DNA of 64,000 nt from Actinophytocola sp036378875 (GTDB taxonomy: Bacteria > Actinomycetota > Actinomycetes > Mycobacteriales > Pseudonocardiaceae), in NCBI RefSeq assembly GCF_036378875.1, contig NZ_DASUVO010000045.1, positions 62,001 through 126,000 of the forward strand, written 5' to 3'. Made by a program: the position numbers and the translations under genes. Below, piece after piece: positions 57,215 through 64,000 of this stretch; position 1 is the first letter of the stretch, and every line of letters begins with the position of its first letter. Under the pieces are notes generated by a model. That model searched no databases, was not told where the DNA came from, and worked only from the letters and a program-made list of their open reading frames with translations.

Positions 57215-58318
57215 ATGAGCGCAGCGACCAATTCAACACTGTCTGAGAAGTTTGGCATCCAGTACCCGATCTTCGGGTTCACGCCGTCGGAACACGTCGC
57301 CGCGGCCATCAGCCGGGCAGGTGGGCTCGGTGTGCTCGGTTGCGTCCGGTTCAACGACCCGGCCGACCTCGACGCCGCGCTGGACTACATGGACGAGAAC
57401 ACCGACGGCAAACCGTACGGTGTGGACATCGTCATGCCGGCCAAGATCCCGACCGAGGGCACGTCGACGGACCTGTCCGCGCTCGTTCCCGAGGGACACA
57501 AGGACTTCGTCGAGCGAACGCTGCTGAAGCTCGGTGTGCCGCCATTGTCGGGGGACGAGGCGAACAGCGCGGGTGTCCTCGGCTGGCTGCACTCCGTCGC
57601 ACGGTCGCATGTGGACGTCGCGTTGGGACACCGCATCTCGTTGATCGCCAACGCGCTTGGCTCCCCGCCGGTCGACGTGATCGAGCAGGCGCACGAGCAC
57701 GGCGTGCCGGTCGCCGCCCTGGCCGGCACCGCGGCCCACGCACGACGGCACGTCGACAACGGCGTGGACATCGTGGTGGCGCAAGGCTACGAGGCCGGCG
57801 GGCACACCGGTGAGATCGCGTCGATGGTGCTCGTCCCGGAGGTGGTCGACGCGGTCGGCGACCAGGTGCCGGTGCTGGCCGCCGGCGGTATCGGCAGCGG
57901 CCGCCAGGTGCTGGCGGCACATGCTCTCGGCGCGTCCGGCGTGTGGATGGGCTCGTACTGGCTCACCACGGCGGAGTACCAGCTCGGTGACAGTCCAATT
58001 CAGACCGCGTTGGTGCGGGCCAGCTCCAGCGACACCGTGCGTGCCCGCATCTACACGGGCAAGCCGGCCCGTCTGCTGAAGAACAAGTGGACGCAGGCGT
58101 GGACCGAGCCGGACGCGCCAGAGCCGTTGCCGATGCCGCTGCAGAACCTGCTCGTCGGCGAGGCGCACCTGCGCATGATGCGTGGCGGCGACCCCGACGT
58201 CGTCGCGATGCCGGTCGGGCAGATCGTCGGTCGCATGAACGAGGTCCGCCCGGTCGCCGAGGTGATGGCGAGCCTGCTGACCGAGATCGAGGAGGCACGC
58301 GCCAGACTGAAGGTGTGA
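57215..58318 (+). CDS. Nitronate monooxygenase / NAD(P)H-dependent flavin oxidoreductase
   Basis: 367 aa TIM barrel: FGIQYPIFGFTPSEHVAAAI, VDIVVAQGYEAGGHTGEIAS, VPVLAAGGIGSGRQVLAAHA, LGASGVWMGSYWLTTAEYQL. The 2-nitropropane dioxygenase-like family includes IpdC. ATG 57215 is chosen with AGGAGG upstream; a GTG at 57194 overlapping the fadD19 stop would add seven residues. Co-directional with fadD19 (20-nt gap), so probably in the KstR-controlled unit. Confidence 0.82.
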   Translation: MSAATNSTLSEKFGIQYPIFGFTPSEHVAAAISRAGGLGVLGCVRFNDPADLDAALDYMDENTDGKPYGVDIVMPAKIPTEGTSTDLSALVPEGHKDFVERTLLKLGVPPLSGDEANSAGVLGWLHSVARSHVDVALGHRISLIANALGSPPVDVIEQAHEHGVPVAALAGTAAHARRHVDNGVDIVVAQGYEAGGHTGEIASMVLVPEVVDAVGDQVPVLAAGGIGSGRQVLAAHALGASGVWMGSYWLTTAEYQLGDSPIQTALVRASSSDTVRARIYTGKPARLLKNKWTQAWTEPDAPEPLPMPLQNLLVGEAHLRMMRGGDPDVVAMPVGQIVGRMNEVRPVAEVMASLLTEIEEARARLKV

Positions 58319-58848
58319 TCCGGACTGTTTCTTCGAAGGTCGTGTACGAGAACCCGTGGATGACGCTGCGTGAGGACGAGATCGAGTTCGAGGACGGCTC
58401 GCGCGGCATCTACTCGGTGCTCGACAAACCCGACTTCGCGCTGGTCATACCGATGGAGAACGACGGTTTCCACCTGGTGGAGGAGTACCGGTACCCGCTC
58501 GGTGAGCGCCGGTGGCAGTTCCCCCAGGGCGCCTTCCCACAGGGCGTGACCGGCACGCCGGAGGAACTGGGCGCCGCGGAACTGGAGGAGGAGACGGGGT
58601 TCAAGGCCGGCCGGCTGGAACAGCTCGGCTACCTCAACACCGCGCACGGCATCACCAACCAGAGCTACCACGTGTTCCTGGCGACCGAGTTGACGCCGGG
58701 CGAGCCGCGCCGCGAGGTGACCGAGCAGGACATGCGGCAGGAGTGGTTCCCCCGCAAGGACGTGGAGCGCATGTTCCGCGACGGCGTCATCACGGACGAC
58801 TCGTCGCTGGCCGCCTATCTGCTTCTGCGGATGCGCGCGGAAGAGTGA
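58315..58848 (+). CDS. NUDIX hydrolase
   Basis: 177 aa from GTG 58315 (overlapping the flavoprotein stop by 4 nt). The Nudix box reads GAFPQGVTGTPEELGAAELE then EETGFKAGRL; the usual Arg before the first Glu is replaced by Ala. The upstream Glu-rich fold resembles ADP-ribose pyrophosphatases. It probably hydrolyses a nucleoside diphosphate derivative or a CoA-linked substrate. Its last 59 nt overlap the convergent histidine kinase gene. Confidence 0.82.
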   Translation: MIRTVSSKVVYENPWMTLREDEIEFEDGSRGIYSVLDKPDFALVIPMENDGFHLVEEYRYPLGERRWQFPQGAFPQGVTGTPEELGAAELEEETGFKAGRLEQLGYLNTAHGITNQSYHVFLATELTPGEPRREVTEQDMRQEWFPRKDVERMFRDGVITDDSSLAAYLLLRMRAEE

Positions 58849-60193
58849 GCGTGAACACGGCGCCGCCCTCGTTGTGCACCTCGAGCCGGCCGCCGTGGAC
58901 GAGCGCGTTCTCCCGTGCGATGGCAAGGCCCAGCCCGCTGCTCAGACTGGACGTGCGGGACCGGTCGCCGCGGACGAAGCGGTCGAACAGGATCGGCATG
59001 AGATCCGCCGGCACGCCGGGGCCGCAGTCGGCGAACCGGACGGTCACCCCCTCCGGCGCGGTCGTGTCGATCGTGACGGTGACCGGTTCGGCGCCGTGCC
59101 GTTTGGCGTTCACGAGCAGGTTGCAGGCAATGGTGTGCAGCCGCCGCGGGTCTGCGGTCACGGTCGCGTCCCCGACGACCGTCGCGCTGCTGGCGCTGAC
59201 CTCCACCGCGTCCATCAGCAGTGCACGGAGGTCGACCGGCTCTGGCCGGAAGTCGGCCACACCAGCGTCGAAACGGGAGATCTCCAGCAGGTCCTCGACC
59301 AGCCGCGCGAGCCGGCGGGTCTGGGTGCCGAGCAGCCGTGCGGACCGGGCCCGCGCCTCCGGGTCGGCGTCCGCCAGGCTGTCGACCACCGCGATCATCG
59401 CCGCCACCGGTGTGCGCAGGTCGTGGGTGACGTCGGCGATGAACCGCCGCTGCTGCTCGATCGACGCGCCGAGCCTGCCGGCCATCGTGTTGAACGAGCG
59501 GGTGAGGTCAGCCAGCTCGTCCCGCCCGCGCACCCGGAGGCGGATGTCCAGCTCGCCCTGGCCCAGACGGCGTGCGGCGGCCGCGACCCGGCGCACCGGC
59601 CGCTGGATGCCACTCGCGGCGAGCAGCGCCGCGACCAGGCCGACGACCGTGACGCCCAGGGCGATCGCCGCGAGGTCGCGCTGCAGCACGGTGAGCTCCT
59701 GTCGCATCGCGGCCAGGTCGTAGTACTCGATGAGCACGATGTCGGGCGGGATGACCGCGACGAACGCCAGCACCGGTGGGCCCGCGACGGCGGGCAGTTC
59801 GGCGCTGGCCTTCCCGGTCCGGAAGGCCTCGTTGATCAGCTCGGTCGGCAGGTCGTCGGAGATCCGCTTCAGCGGCGCGGACATCGAGGAAAAGCCCGTC
59901 GCCGTCCTGTCGGCCTGCGGAGAGGACGTCGTCGCGAGGTCGTACAGCACCCAGTCGATGCCGCGCCTGCCGTTCATGTAGTCGGCGGCGGCCTGGAACG
60001 CGTCCGTTGCTCCCACGGCGATGTCCCGCACCTGGGCGAGGTCCGAGGTGAAGCCCGCGTTCGCCGACGCGGTGAAGCGACCCTCGATCGTGCTGGTCTG
60101 CAGGCGGTACGCGGCGATGCCCATCCCGGCTGCGGTGGTGATCGTGATGAGCACGATCACGAGCGTGATCCGTGTGCGCAGCCCGGGTCTCAC
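58790..60193 (-). CDS. Sensor histidine kinase
   Basis: 467 aa. First membrane helix at LRTRITLVIVLITITTAAGM (about 5-24), an extracytoplasmic loop, second helix IALGVTVVGLVAALLAASGI (about 165-185), HAMP (RVAAAARRLGQGELDIRLRV), HisKA with His in IADVTHDLRTPVAAMIAVVD, and HATPase with NLLVNAKRHGAEPVTVTIDT (N box), FADCGPGVPADLM (G1), SSGLGLAIARENAL (G2). GTG 60193 overlaps the response regulator stop by 4 nt. Partner of the regulator at 60190-60876. Confidence 0.88.
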   Translation of the reverse strand: MRPGLRTRITLVIVLITITTAAGMGIAAYRLQTSTIEGRFTASANAGFTSDLAQVRDIAVGATDAFQAAADYMNGRRGIDWVLYDLATTSSPQADRTATGFSSMSAPLKRISDDLPTELINEAFRTGKASAELPAVAGPPVLAFVAVIPPDIVLIEYYDLAAMRQELTVLQRDLAAIALGVTVVGLVAALLAASGIQRPVRRVAAAARRLGQGELDIRLRVRGRDELADLTRSFNTMAGRLGASIEQQRRFIADVTHDLRTPVAAMIAVVDSLADADPEARARSARLLGTQTRRLARLVEDLLEISRFDAGVADFRPEPVDLRALLMDAVEVSASSATVVGDATVTADPRRLHTIACNLLVNAKRHGAEPVTVTIDTTAPEGVTVRFADCGPGVPADLMPILFDRFVRGDRSRTSSLSSGLGLAIARENALVHGGRLEVHNEGGAVFTLTLPRASAEADRRPATSRP

Positions 60194-60876
60194 GGCTGGG
60201 CCAGGCGGTAGCCGAGCCCGCGCACGGTCCGCAGGATCGACGGGTTGGCGGGGTCGTCCTCGATCTTGGCGCGGAGCCTCGCCACGGTGGCGTCCACGAT
60301 CCGGGAGTCGCCGACGTAGCCGTAGTCCCACACCTGCTTGAGCAAGGCCTGCCTGCTCAGCACCTGACCCGGATGCCGGGCGAACTCGAGGAGCAGCCGC
60401 AGTTCGGTGGCCGTGAGGTGCAGTTCGGCGCCGTTCCTGGTCACGAGCATCGCGGCACTGTCGATCGCCAGCGCGCCGACCCGCAGAGCCGGCTCACGCG
60501 TCGGCGTCGGGACCACCCTGCGCAGCACCGCCTTCATCCGCGCGTCGATGATCCGCGGCTCGGACGGCTTGATCACGTAGTCGTCCGCGCCGCCTTCCAG
60601 CCCGACGACCACGTCGATCGGATCGCCTCGGGCGGTCAGGAGGAGCACGGGCACCATGCTCTTCGCCCGGACACGGCGGCAGACCTCGAAACCGTCGATG
60701 CCGGGCAGCATCACGTCGAGCAGCACGACATCGATGGCGGGACCGGGGCCGAACAACGTGTCCAGCGCCTGCTCACCGGTGCTGGCCACCCGGATCTCGT
60801 GGCCAAGCCCGCCGAGCCCGACCGAGAGCGCCTCGGCCAACGCGTCGTCGTCCTCGACCAGAAGAACTCGCGGCAT
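60190..60876 (-). CDS. OmpR/PhoB-family response regulator
   Basis: 228 aa. Receiver domain with acidic pocket VLLVEDDDALAEALSVGLGG, phospho-acceptor Asp54 in VVLLDVMLPGIDGFEV, and Lys in DDYVIKPSEPR. The C-terminal winged helix includes LTATELRLLLEFARHPGQVL and VWDYGYVGDSRIVDATVARL. It forms a two-component system with the overlapping kinase gene. Divergent (90 nt) from the subtilisin-like protease gene, a plausible target. Confidence 0.9.
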   Translation of the reverse strand: MPRVLLVEDDDALAEALSVGLGGLGHEIRVASTGEQALDTLFGPGPAIDVVLLDVMLPGIDGFEVCRRVRAKSMVPVLLLTARGDPIDVVVGLEGGADDYVIKPSEPRIIDARMKAVLRRVVPTPTREPALRVGALAIDSAAMLVTRNGAELHLTATELRLLLEFARHPGQVLSRQALLKQVWDYGYVGDSRIVDATVARLRAKIEDDPANPSILRTVRGLGYRLAQP

Positions 60877-60966
60877 GACCGCACGATAGCCGTTGTCGTG
60901 ATCTTGTCACGAAATCCGCACACGACGCGGACGGTGGCCGAACCTGTGCGTGTCACGGTGAGGTGC

Positions 60967-63900
60967 ATGAGAAAGAGATCGCCATGGGTCGGCGCCATGC
61001 TCGCCGCGGCCGCCGCGTTCCTGTTGGTCGGACCACCCGGCGGCACACCATCTCGAGCCGCGCCGTCCGGCGACGGTCCAGGGCAGGCGGCGCGGAGCTG
61101 GGTCACGCTGATCACCGGTGACCGGGTCTCGGTGGGAACGACCGGGCTGCGGGTCGAACCGGCCCGACGCGCGCGACCCGTGCCCTTCCAGGAGTTCACG
61201 CGGGACGGCGACAGTTACGTCGTGCCGGCGGACGCGGCCGGTCTGATCCAGTCCGGACTGTTGGACCGCGAACTGTTCAACGTCACCGGTCTGGTCCGCC
61301 AGGGCTACGACGATGCGCACACCAAAGCCGTGCCGCTGCTGGTGCAGTACGCGGATCGCGCGGCGGTCACCCGCGCCGCGCCGCCGGCCGGCACCACCGT
61401 GCGGCGGGCGCTTCCGGACTTCGCCATGGCGGCCCTCGACACACAGAAGACCGACACGGCCCAGTTCTGGGCCGGACTGGCCGCCGGTCAGCAGATGAGG
61501 TCCGCCGGTGTGCGGAAGGTGTGGCTCAACGGCAAGGTGCACGCGAGCCTCGACGAGAGCGTGCCGCAGATCGGCGCCCCGACGGCGTGGGAGAGCGGTC
61601 TGACCGGCCGCGGCGTGCGTGTCGCGGTGCTGGACACGGGCATCGACACCGACCACCCCGACCTGGCCGGCAAGGTCGACCTCAGCAAGGACTTCTCCGG
61701 CAAGGGCTCGGTCGAGGACGGCGCCGGGCACGGCACGCACGTCGCGTCCACGATCGTCGGATCGGGCGCGGCGTCACAGGGCAGGTACAAGGGCGTCGCG
61801 CCGGACGCCACGCTCGCGGTCGGCAAGGTGCTCGACGACACCGGTAGCGGCAGCTTCGACAGCATCATCGCCGGCATGGAGTGGGCGGCCGCCGAGACGG
61901 ACGCGAAGGTCGTGAACATGAGCCTCGGCGGTGTGGCGGGCACCGACGGCACGGATCCGTTGTCGGCCGCGGCGAACACGCTGACCAAGGAGTACGGCAC
62001 GCTGTTCGTGGTCGCCGCGGGCAACTTCGGTCAGGACGGGTCGGTGGCCGCGCCGGCGGCGGCCGACGCCGCGCTCGCCGTGGCCAGTGTGACCAAACAG
62101 GACACTCTGAGTCGCTTCTCCAGCAGGGGTCCCCGCGGTGGCGACGGCGCCGTCAAGCCGGAGATCGCGGCGCCGGGCGACGGGATCGTGGCCGCCAGGC
62201 CGGACGGTGTCGCGCCGGAGGGCGAGCCGGTCGGCGACGCCTACCAACGACTGTCCGGCACGTCGATGGCCTCGCCCCACATGGCGGGCGCGGCGGCGAT
62301 CGTGGCGCAGCAGCACCCGGACTGGACACCGGACCGGCTCAAGGACGCCTTGGTGAGCAGTGCCGTCGCGATCGACGGCGCCGGACCGTTCGGCGTCGGC
62401 GCTGGCCGGGTGGACCTCGCCCGCGCCACGCGCACGTCGGTCGTCGCGACCGGCGCCGTCTCGGCCTTCCTGCCGTGGCCGAACGTCGGCGCCCAGAAGA
62501 AGCAGACCGTCACCTGGCAGAACGCCGGCACGGAACCGGTGACCCTCGACCTGAGCGCCGGACTGACCGGCACCGACGGTCAGCCGGCCCCGGCCGGACT
62601 GTTCGCGCTGTCCGCGCGGAGCGTCACCGTGCCGGCCGGCGACAGCGCGTCGGTCGAGATCACCGTGACCGCACAGGACGGCAAGCCGGGCACCTACTCC
62701 GGCGTGCTCACCGCCACCGGCGGCTCGGTCACCACCCGAACCGCGTTGTCGGTGCGCCAGGAGGAGGAGATGTACGACGTCACGATCACCGCGGTCGATC
62801 GCGACGGCGCTCCCGCGCAGCACGTCTCGGTGGCGATCCTCAACCTGGACACCGCCCACTCCGTGCAGGGCGGGTCGGAGACGTACCGGTTGCCGCGCGG
62901 TCGGTACGTCGTGAACGGCGTCATCCTGACCCCCCGTCAGGGCGGTGAGCCCTCGTACACCCTCATCACCTATCCGGAACTCGTCCTCGACGCCGACACG
63001 ACCCAGGTACTGGACGCCCGGACCGGCGCCCGGTTCTCGGCCGAGCCGGACAACGCCGCGGCACGCGGAGGCACGTACAACCTCACGGCACTGAACAAAC
63101 TCCGCGTCTGTGACTGCGCGGCCGCCTTCTCCCTCGACGTCGACCCGCGTTTCCACGAGACGTTCGCGGCGACGGTGCCCGGCACGAGGTCGGACACCTT
63201 CGCGATGGGCCAGGCACGGCGGGCGGTCGAGCCGACGCTGGTGCTCAGCGCGGACGACGGGCAGCGGTTCGAGATCCGGGCCGACTGGCTCGAAGAGCCG
63301 GCCCCGGCCGGCACCGTGACGACGCCCGCGGTGTACGGCGGCAGCGGTACACCGGAGGAACTGGCCGAGATCGACGCCGGCGGCCGGATGGTGGTGCTCG
63401 ACCTGCCCGTGGGGATGGACTACACCGACATCGTCGAGCGTGTCGCCAACGTCAAGGCCGCGGGCGGGACCCTCGCCATGCTGAGTTTCACCAGCGAGGT
63501 CATGAGCGCGGCGTTGCGCGGCGGCGGGGAACCCCCGGCGTTGGCCCTGCCGGTCATGTTCAGCGTGAACAGTGAGACAGCGGCGCGGTTCGTCCGCTAC
63601 GTCAGGGCCGGAGGCGCGGCGGCGACGTATGTCAGCAGGCCGATGTCCACCCTCCGCTACGAGCTGGGCTACGGGGTCGAGGGACAGGTCACGACGCCGC
63701 AGGTGCACCGGCCGAAGACCCGTGACCTGGCGGAGGTGCGCACCGCGTACCACGACAACGCCCCAGCCAAGGTCGGTTACGCCGCGTCTCCGCACTTCTT
63801 CGGCCGTTCCTTCGGCACCGGTTGGAGCGAGTTCGCGGCGTCGGGGCAGGTGCGCAAGGAGTACTTCACGCCGGGCACCTGGGATCTCCACTGGAGCTCG

Positions 63901-64000
63901 GCCTGGCGAGGAAGCCTCGGCGACACGCGGGAGTTCACGGCCGGAAAGCGCAACGAGATCTCGTGGAACAAGGCGGTCGCGGGTCCGTCGCTGCGTGGGC
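60967..64000 (+). CDS. Secreted subtilisin-like (S8) serine protease (partial, 3' end outside)
   Basis: The open frame runs to the window end (1011 codons seen). Signal peptide MRKRSPWVGAMLAAAAAFLL. S8 catalytic triad: Asp223 (VAVLDTGIDTDHPDL), His255 (GAGHGTHVASTIVG), Ser433 (LSGTSMASPHMAG). A propeptide precedes the catalytic domain (about 40-200). After about residue 490, Ig-like/beta-rich segments and a possible PA-type insert follow. Start ATG 60967. Large secreted S8 peptidases of this kind are common in soil actinomycetes; control by the adjacent two-component system is inference. Confidence 0.88.
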   Translation, partial: MRKRSPWVGAMLAAAAAFLLVGPPGGTPSRAAPSGDGPGQAARSWVTLITGDRVSVGTTGLRVEPARRARPVPFQEFTRDGDSYVVPADAAGLIQSGLLDRELFNVTGLVRQGYDDAHTKAVPLLVQYADRAAVTRAAPPAGTTVRRALPDFAMAALDTQKTDTAQFWAGLAAGQQMRSAGVRKVWLNGKVHASLDESVPQIGAPTAWESGLTGRGVRVAVLDTGIDTDHPDLAGKVDLSKDFSGKGSVEDGAGHGTHVASTIVGSGAASQGRYKGVAPDATLAVGKVLDDTGSGSFDSIIAGMEWAAAETDAKVVNMSLGGVAGTDGTDPLSAAANTLTKEYGTLFVVAAGNFGQDGSVAAPAAADAALAVASVTKQDTLSRFSSRGPRGGDGAVKPEIAAPGDGIVAARPDGVAPEGEPVGDAYQRLSGTSMASPHMAGAAAIVAQQHPDWTPDRLKDALVSSAVAIDGAGPFGVGAGRVDLARATRTSVVATGAVSAFLPWPNVGAQKKQTVTWQNAGTEPVTLDLSAGLTGTDGQPAPAGLFALSARSVTVPAGDSASVEITVTAQDGKPGTYSGVLTATGGSVTTRTALSVRQEEEMYDVTITAVDRDGAPAQHVSVAILNLDTAHSVQGGSETYRLPRGRYVVNGVILTPRQGGEPSYTLITYPELVLDADTTQVLDARTGARFSAEPDNAAARGGTYNLTALNKLRVCDCAAAFSLDVDPRFHETFAATVPGTRSDTFAMGQARRAVEPTLVLSADDGQRFEIRADWLEEPAPAGTVTTPAVYGGSGTPEELAEIDAGGRMVVLDLPVGMDYTDIVERVANVKAAGGTLAMLSFTSEVMSAALRGGGEPPALALPVMFSVNSETAARFVRYVRAGGAAATYVSRPMSTLRYELGYGVEGQVTTPQVHRPKTRDLAEVRTAYHDNAPAKVGYAASPHFFGRSFGTGWSEFAASGQVRKEYFTPGTWDLHWSSAWRGSLGDTREFTAGKRNEISWNKAVAGPSLRG

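Overview
High-GC actinomycete chromosome, probably Pseudonocardiaceae (Amycolatopsis-like). The evidence is the GC-rich codon use, frequent GTG starts, long runs of 4-nt overlapping genes, ANTAR/ECF/SigE-type regulators, and a KstR regulon with close gene-for-gene correspondence to the Mycobacterium tuberculosis (Mtb) cholesterol cluster. Species assignment is inference.

The core of the window is a sterol-catabolic island. Side-chain degradation: two acyl-CoA dehydrogenase subunits (FadE26/FadE27-like, 1-1325), fused FadE34 (1325-3322) divergent from the repressor KstR (3446-4078), thiolase FadA5, CYP125, Ltp3/Ltp4 with a DUF35 partner, EchA19, FadD19 and a ChsH3-like MaoC hydratase. Rings A/B: KstD, KshA, KshB, a second KstD-like flavoenzyme and the complete hsaA-hsaD-hsaC-hsaB operon. 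Rings C/D: FadE30-IpdF, FadE31/32/33-like enzymes, EchA20, IpdA, IpdB, IpdC. Genes usually found elsewhere in such regulons (KstR2, FadD3, FadA6, HsaE-G, Mce4, 3beta-HSD, ChsH1/H2) are not in this window.

Nine 14-bp KstR boxes (consensus TAGAACnnGTTCTA) lie upstream of the sterol genes. At most of them the last TA of the box forms the first two bases of a TAnnnT -10 hexamer placed 5-7 nt from the start codon. This suggests leaderless transcripts occluded directly by KstR. A second operator class (ACCAAGC-N4-GCTTGGT) marks the ring C/D genes; one such copy sits beside two KstR boxes in the fadA5/cyp125 promoter.

Between these blocks lie other units. 4.1-6.3 kb: methyltransferase, ECF sigma factor, GAF-ANTAR protein. 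6.3-11.5 kb: a divergent catabolic cluster of unknown substrate (GntR regulator, two Asp/Glu-racemase-fold enzymes, DUF3830 protein, 2-hydroxyacid dehydrogenase, amidase) around a palindromic operator. 11.5-14.1 kb: an acyl-CoA dehydrogenase pair with twin palindromes. 14.1-16.6 kb: a membrane-anchored STAND/TPR protein and an acetyltransferase. 23.1-24.0 kb: a coiled-coil gene pair. 28.4-32.4 kb: SigE-type sigma factor with membrane partner, and a Ser/Thr kinase. 44.5-46.2 kb: MarR/NAD(P)-binding pair and a lipoprotein. 50.6-51.2 kb: toxin-antitoxin pair. 58.3-64 kb: NUDIX hydrolase, two-component system and a secreted subtilisin-like protease cut by the window end.

Non-coding structure is concentrated in 53.9-54.7 kb, which has two stacked 300-360 bp nested palindromes, and at 44.3-44.5 kb, which has a truncated copy of one of them. 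A 19-bp-arm hairpin lies inside the fadE27-like coding sequence. I saw no tRNA, rRNA, CRISPR array or insertion sequence.
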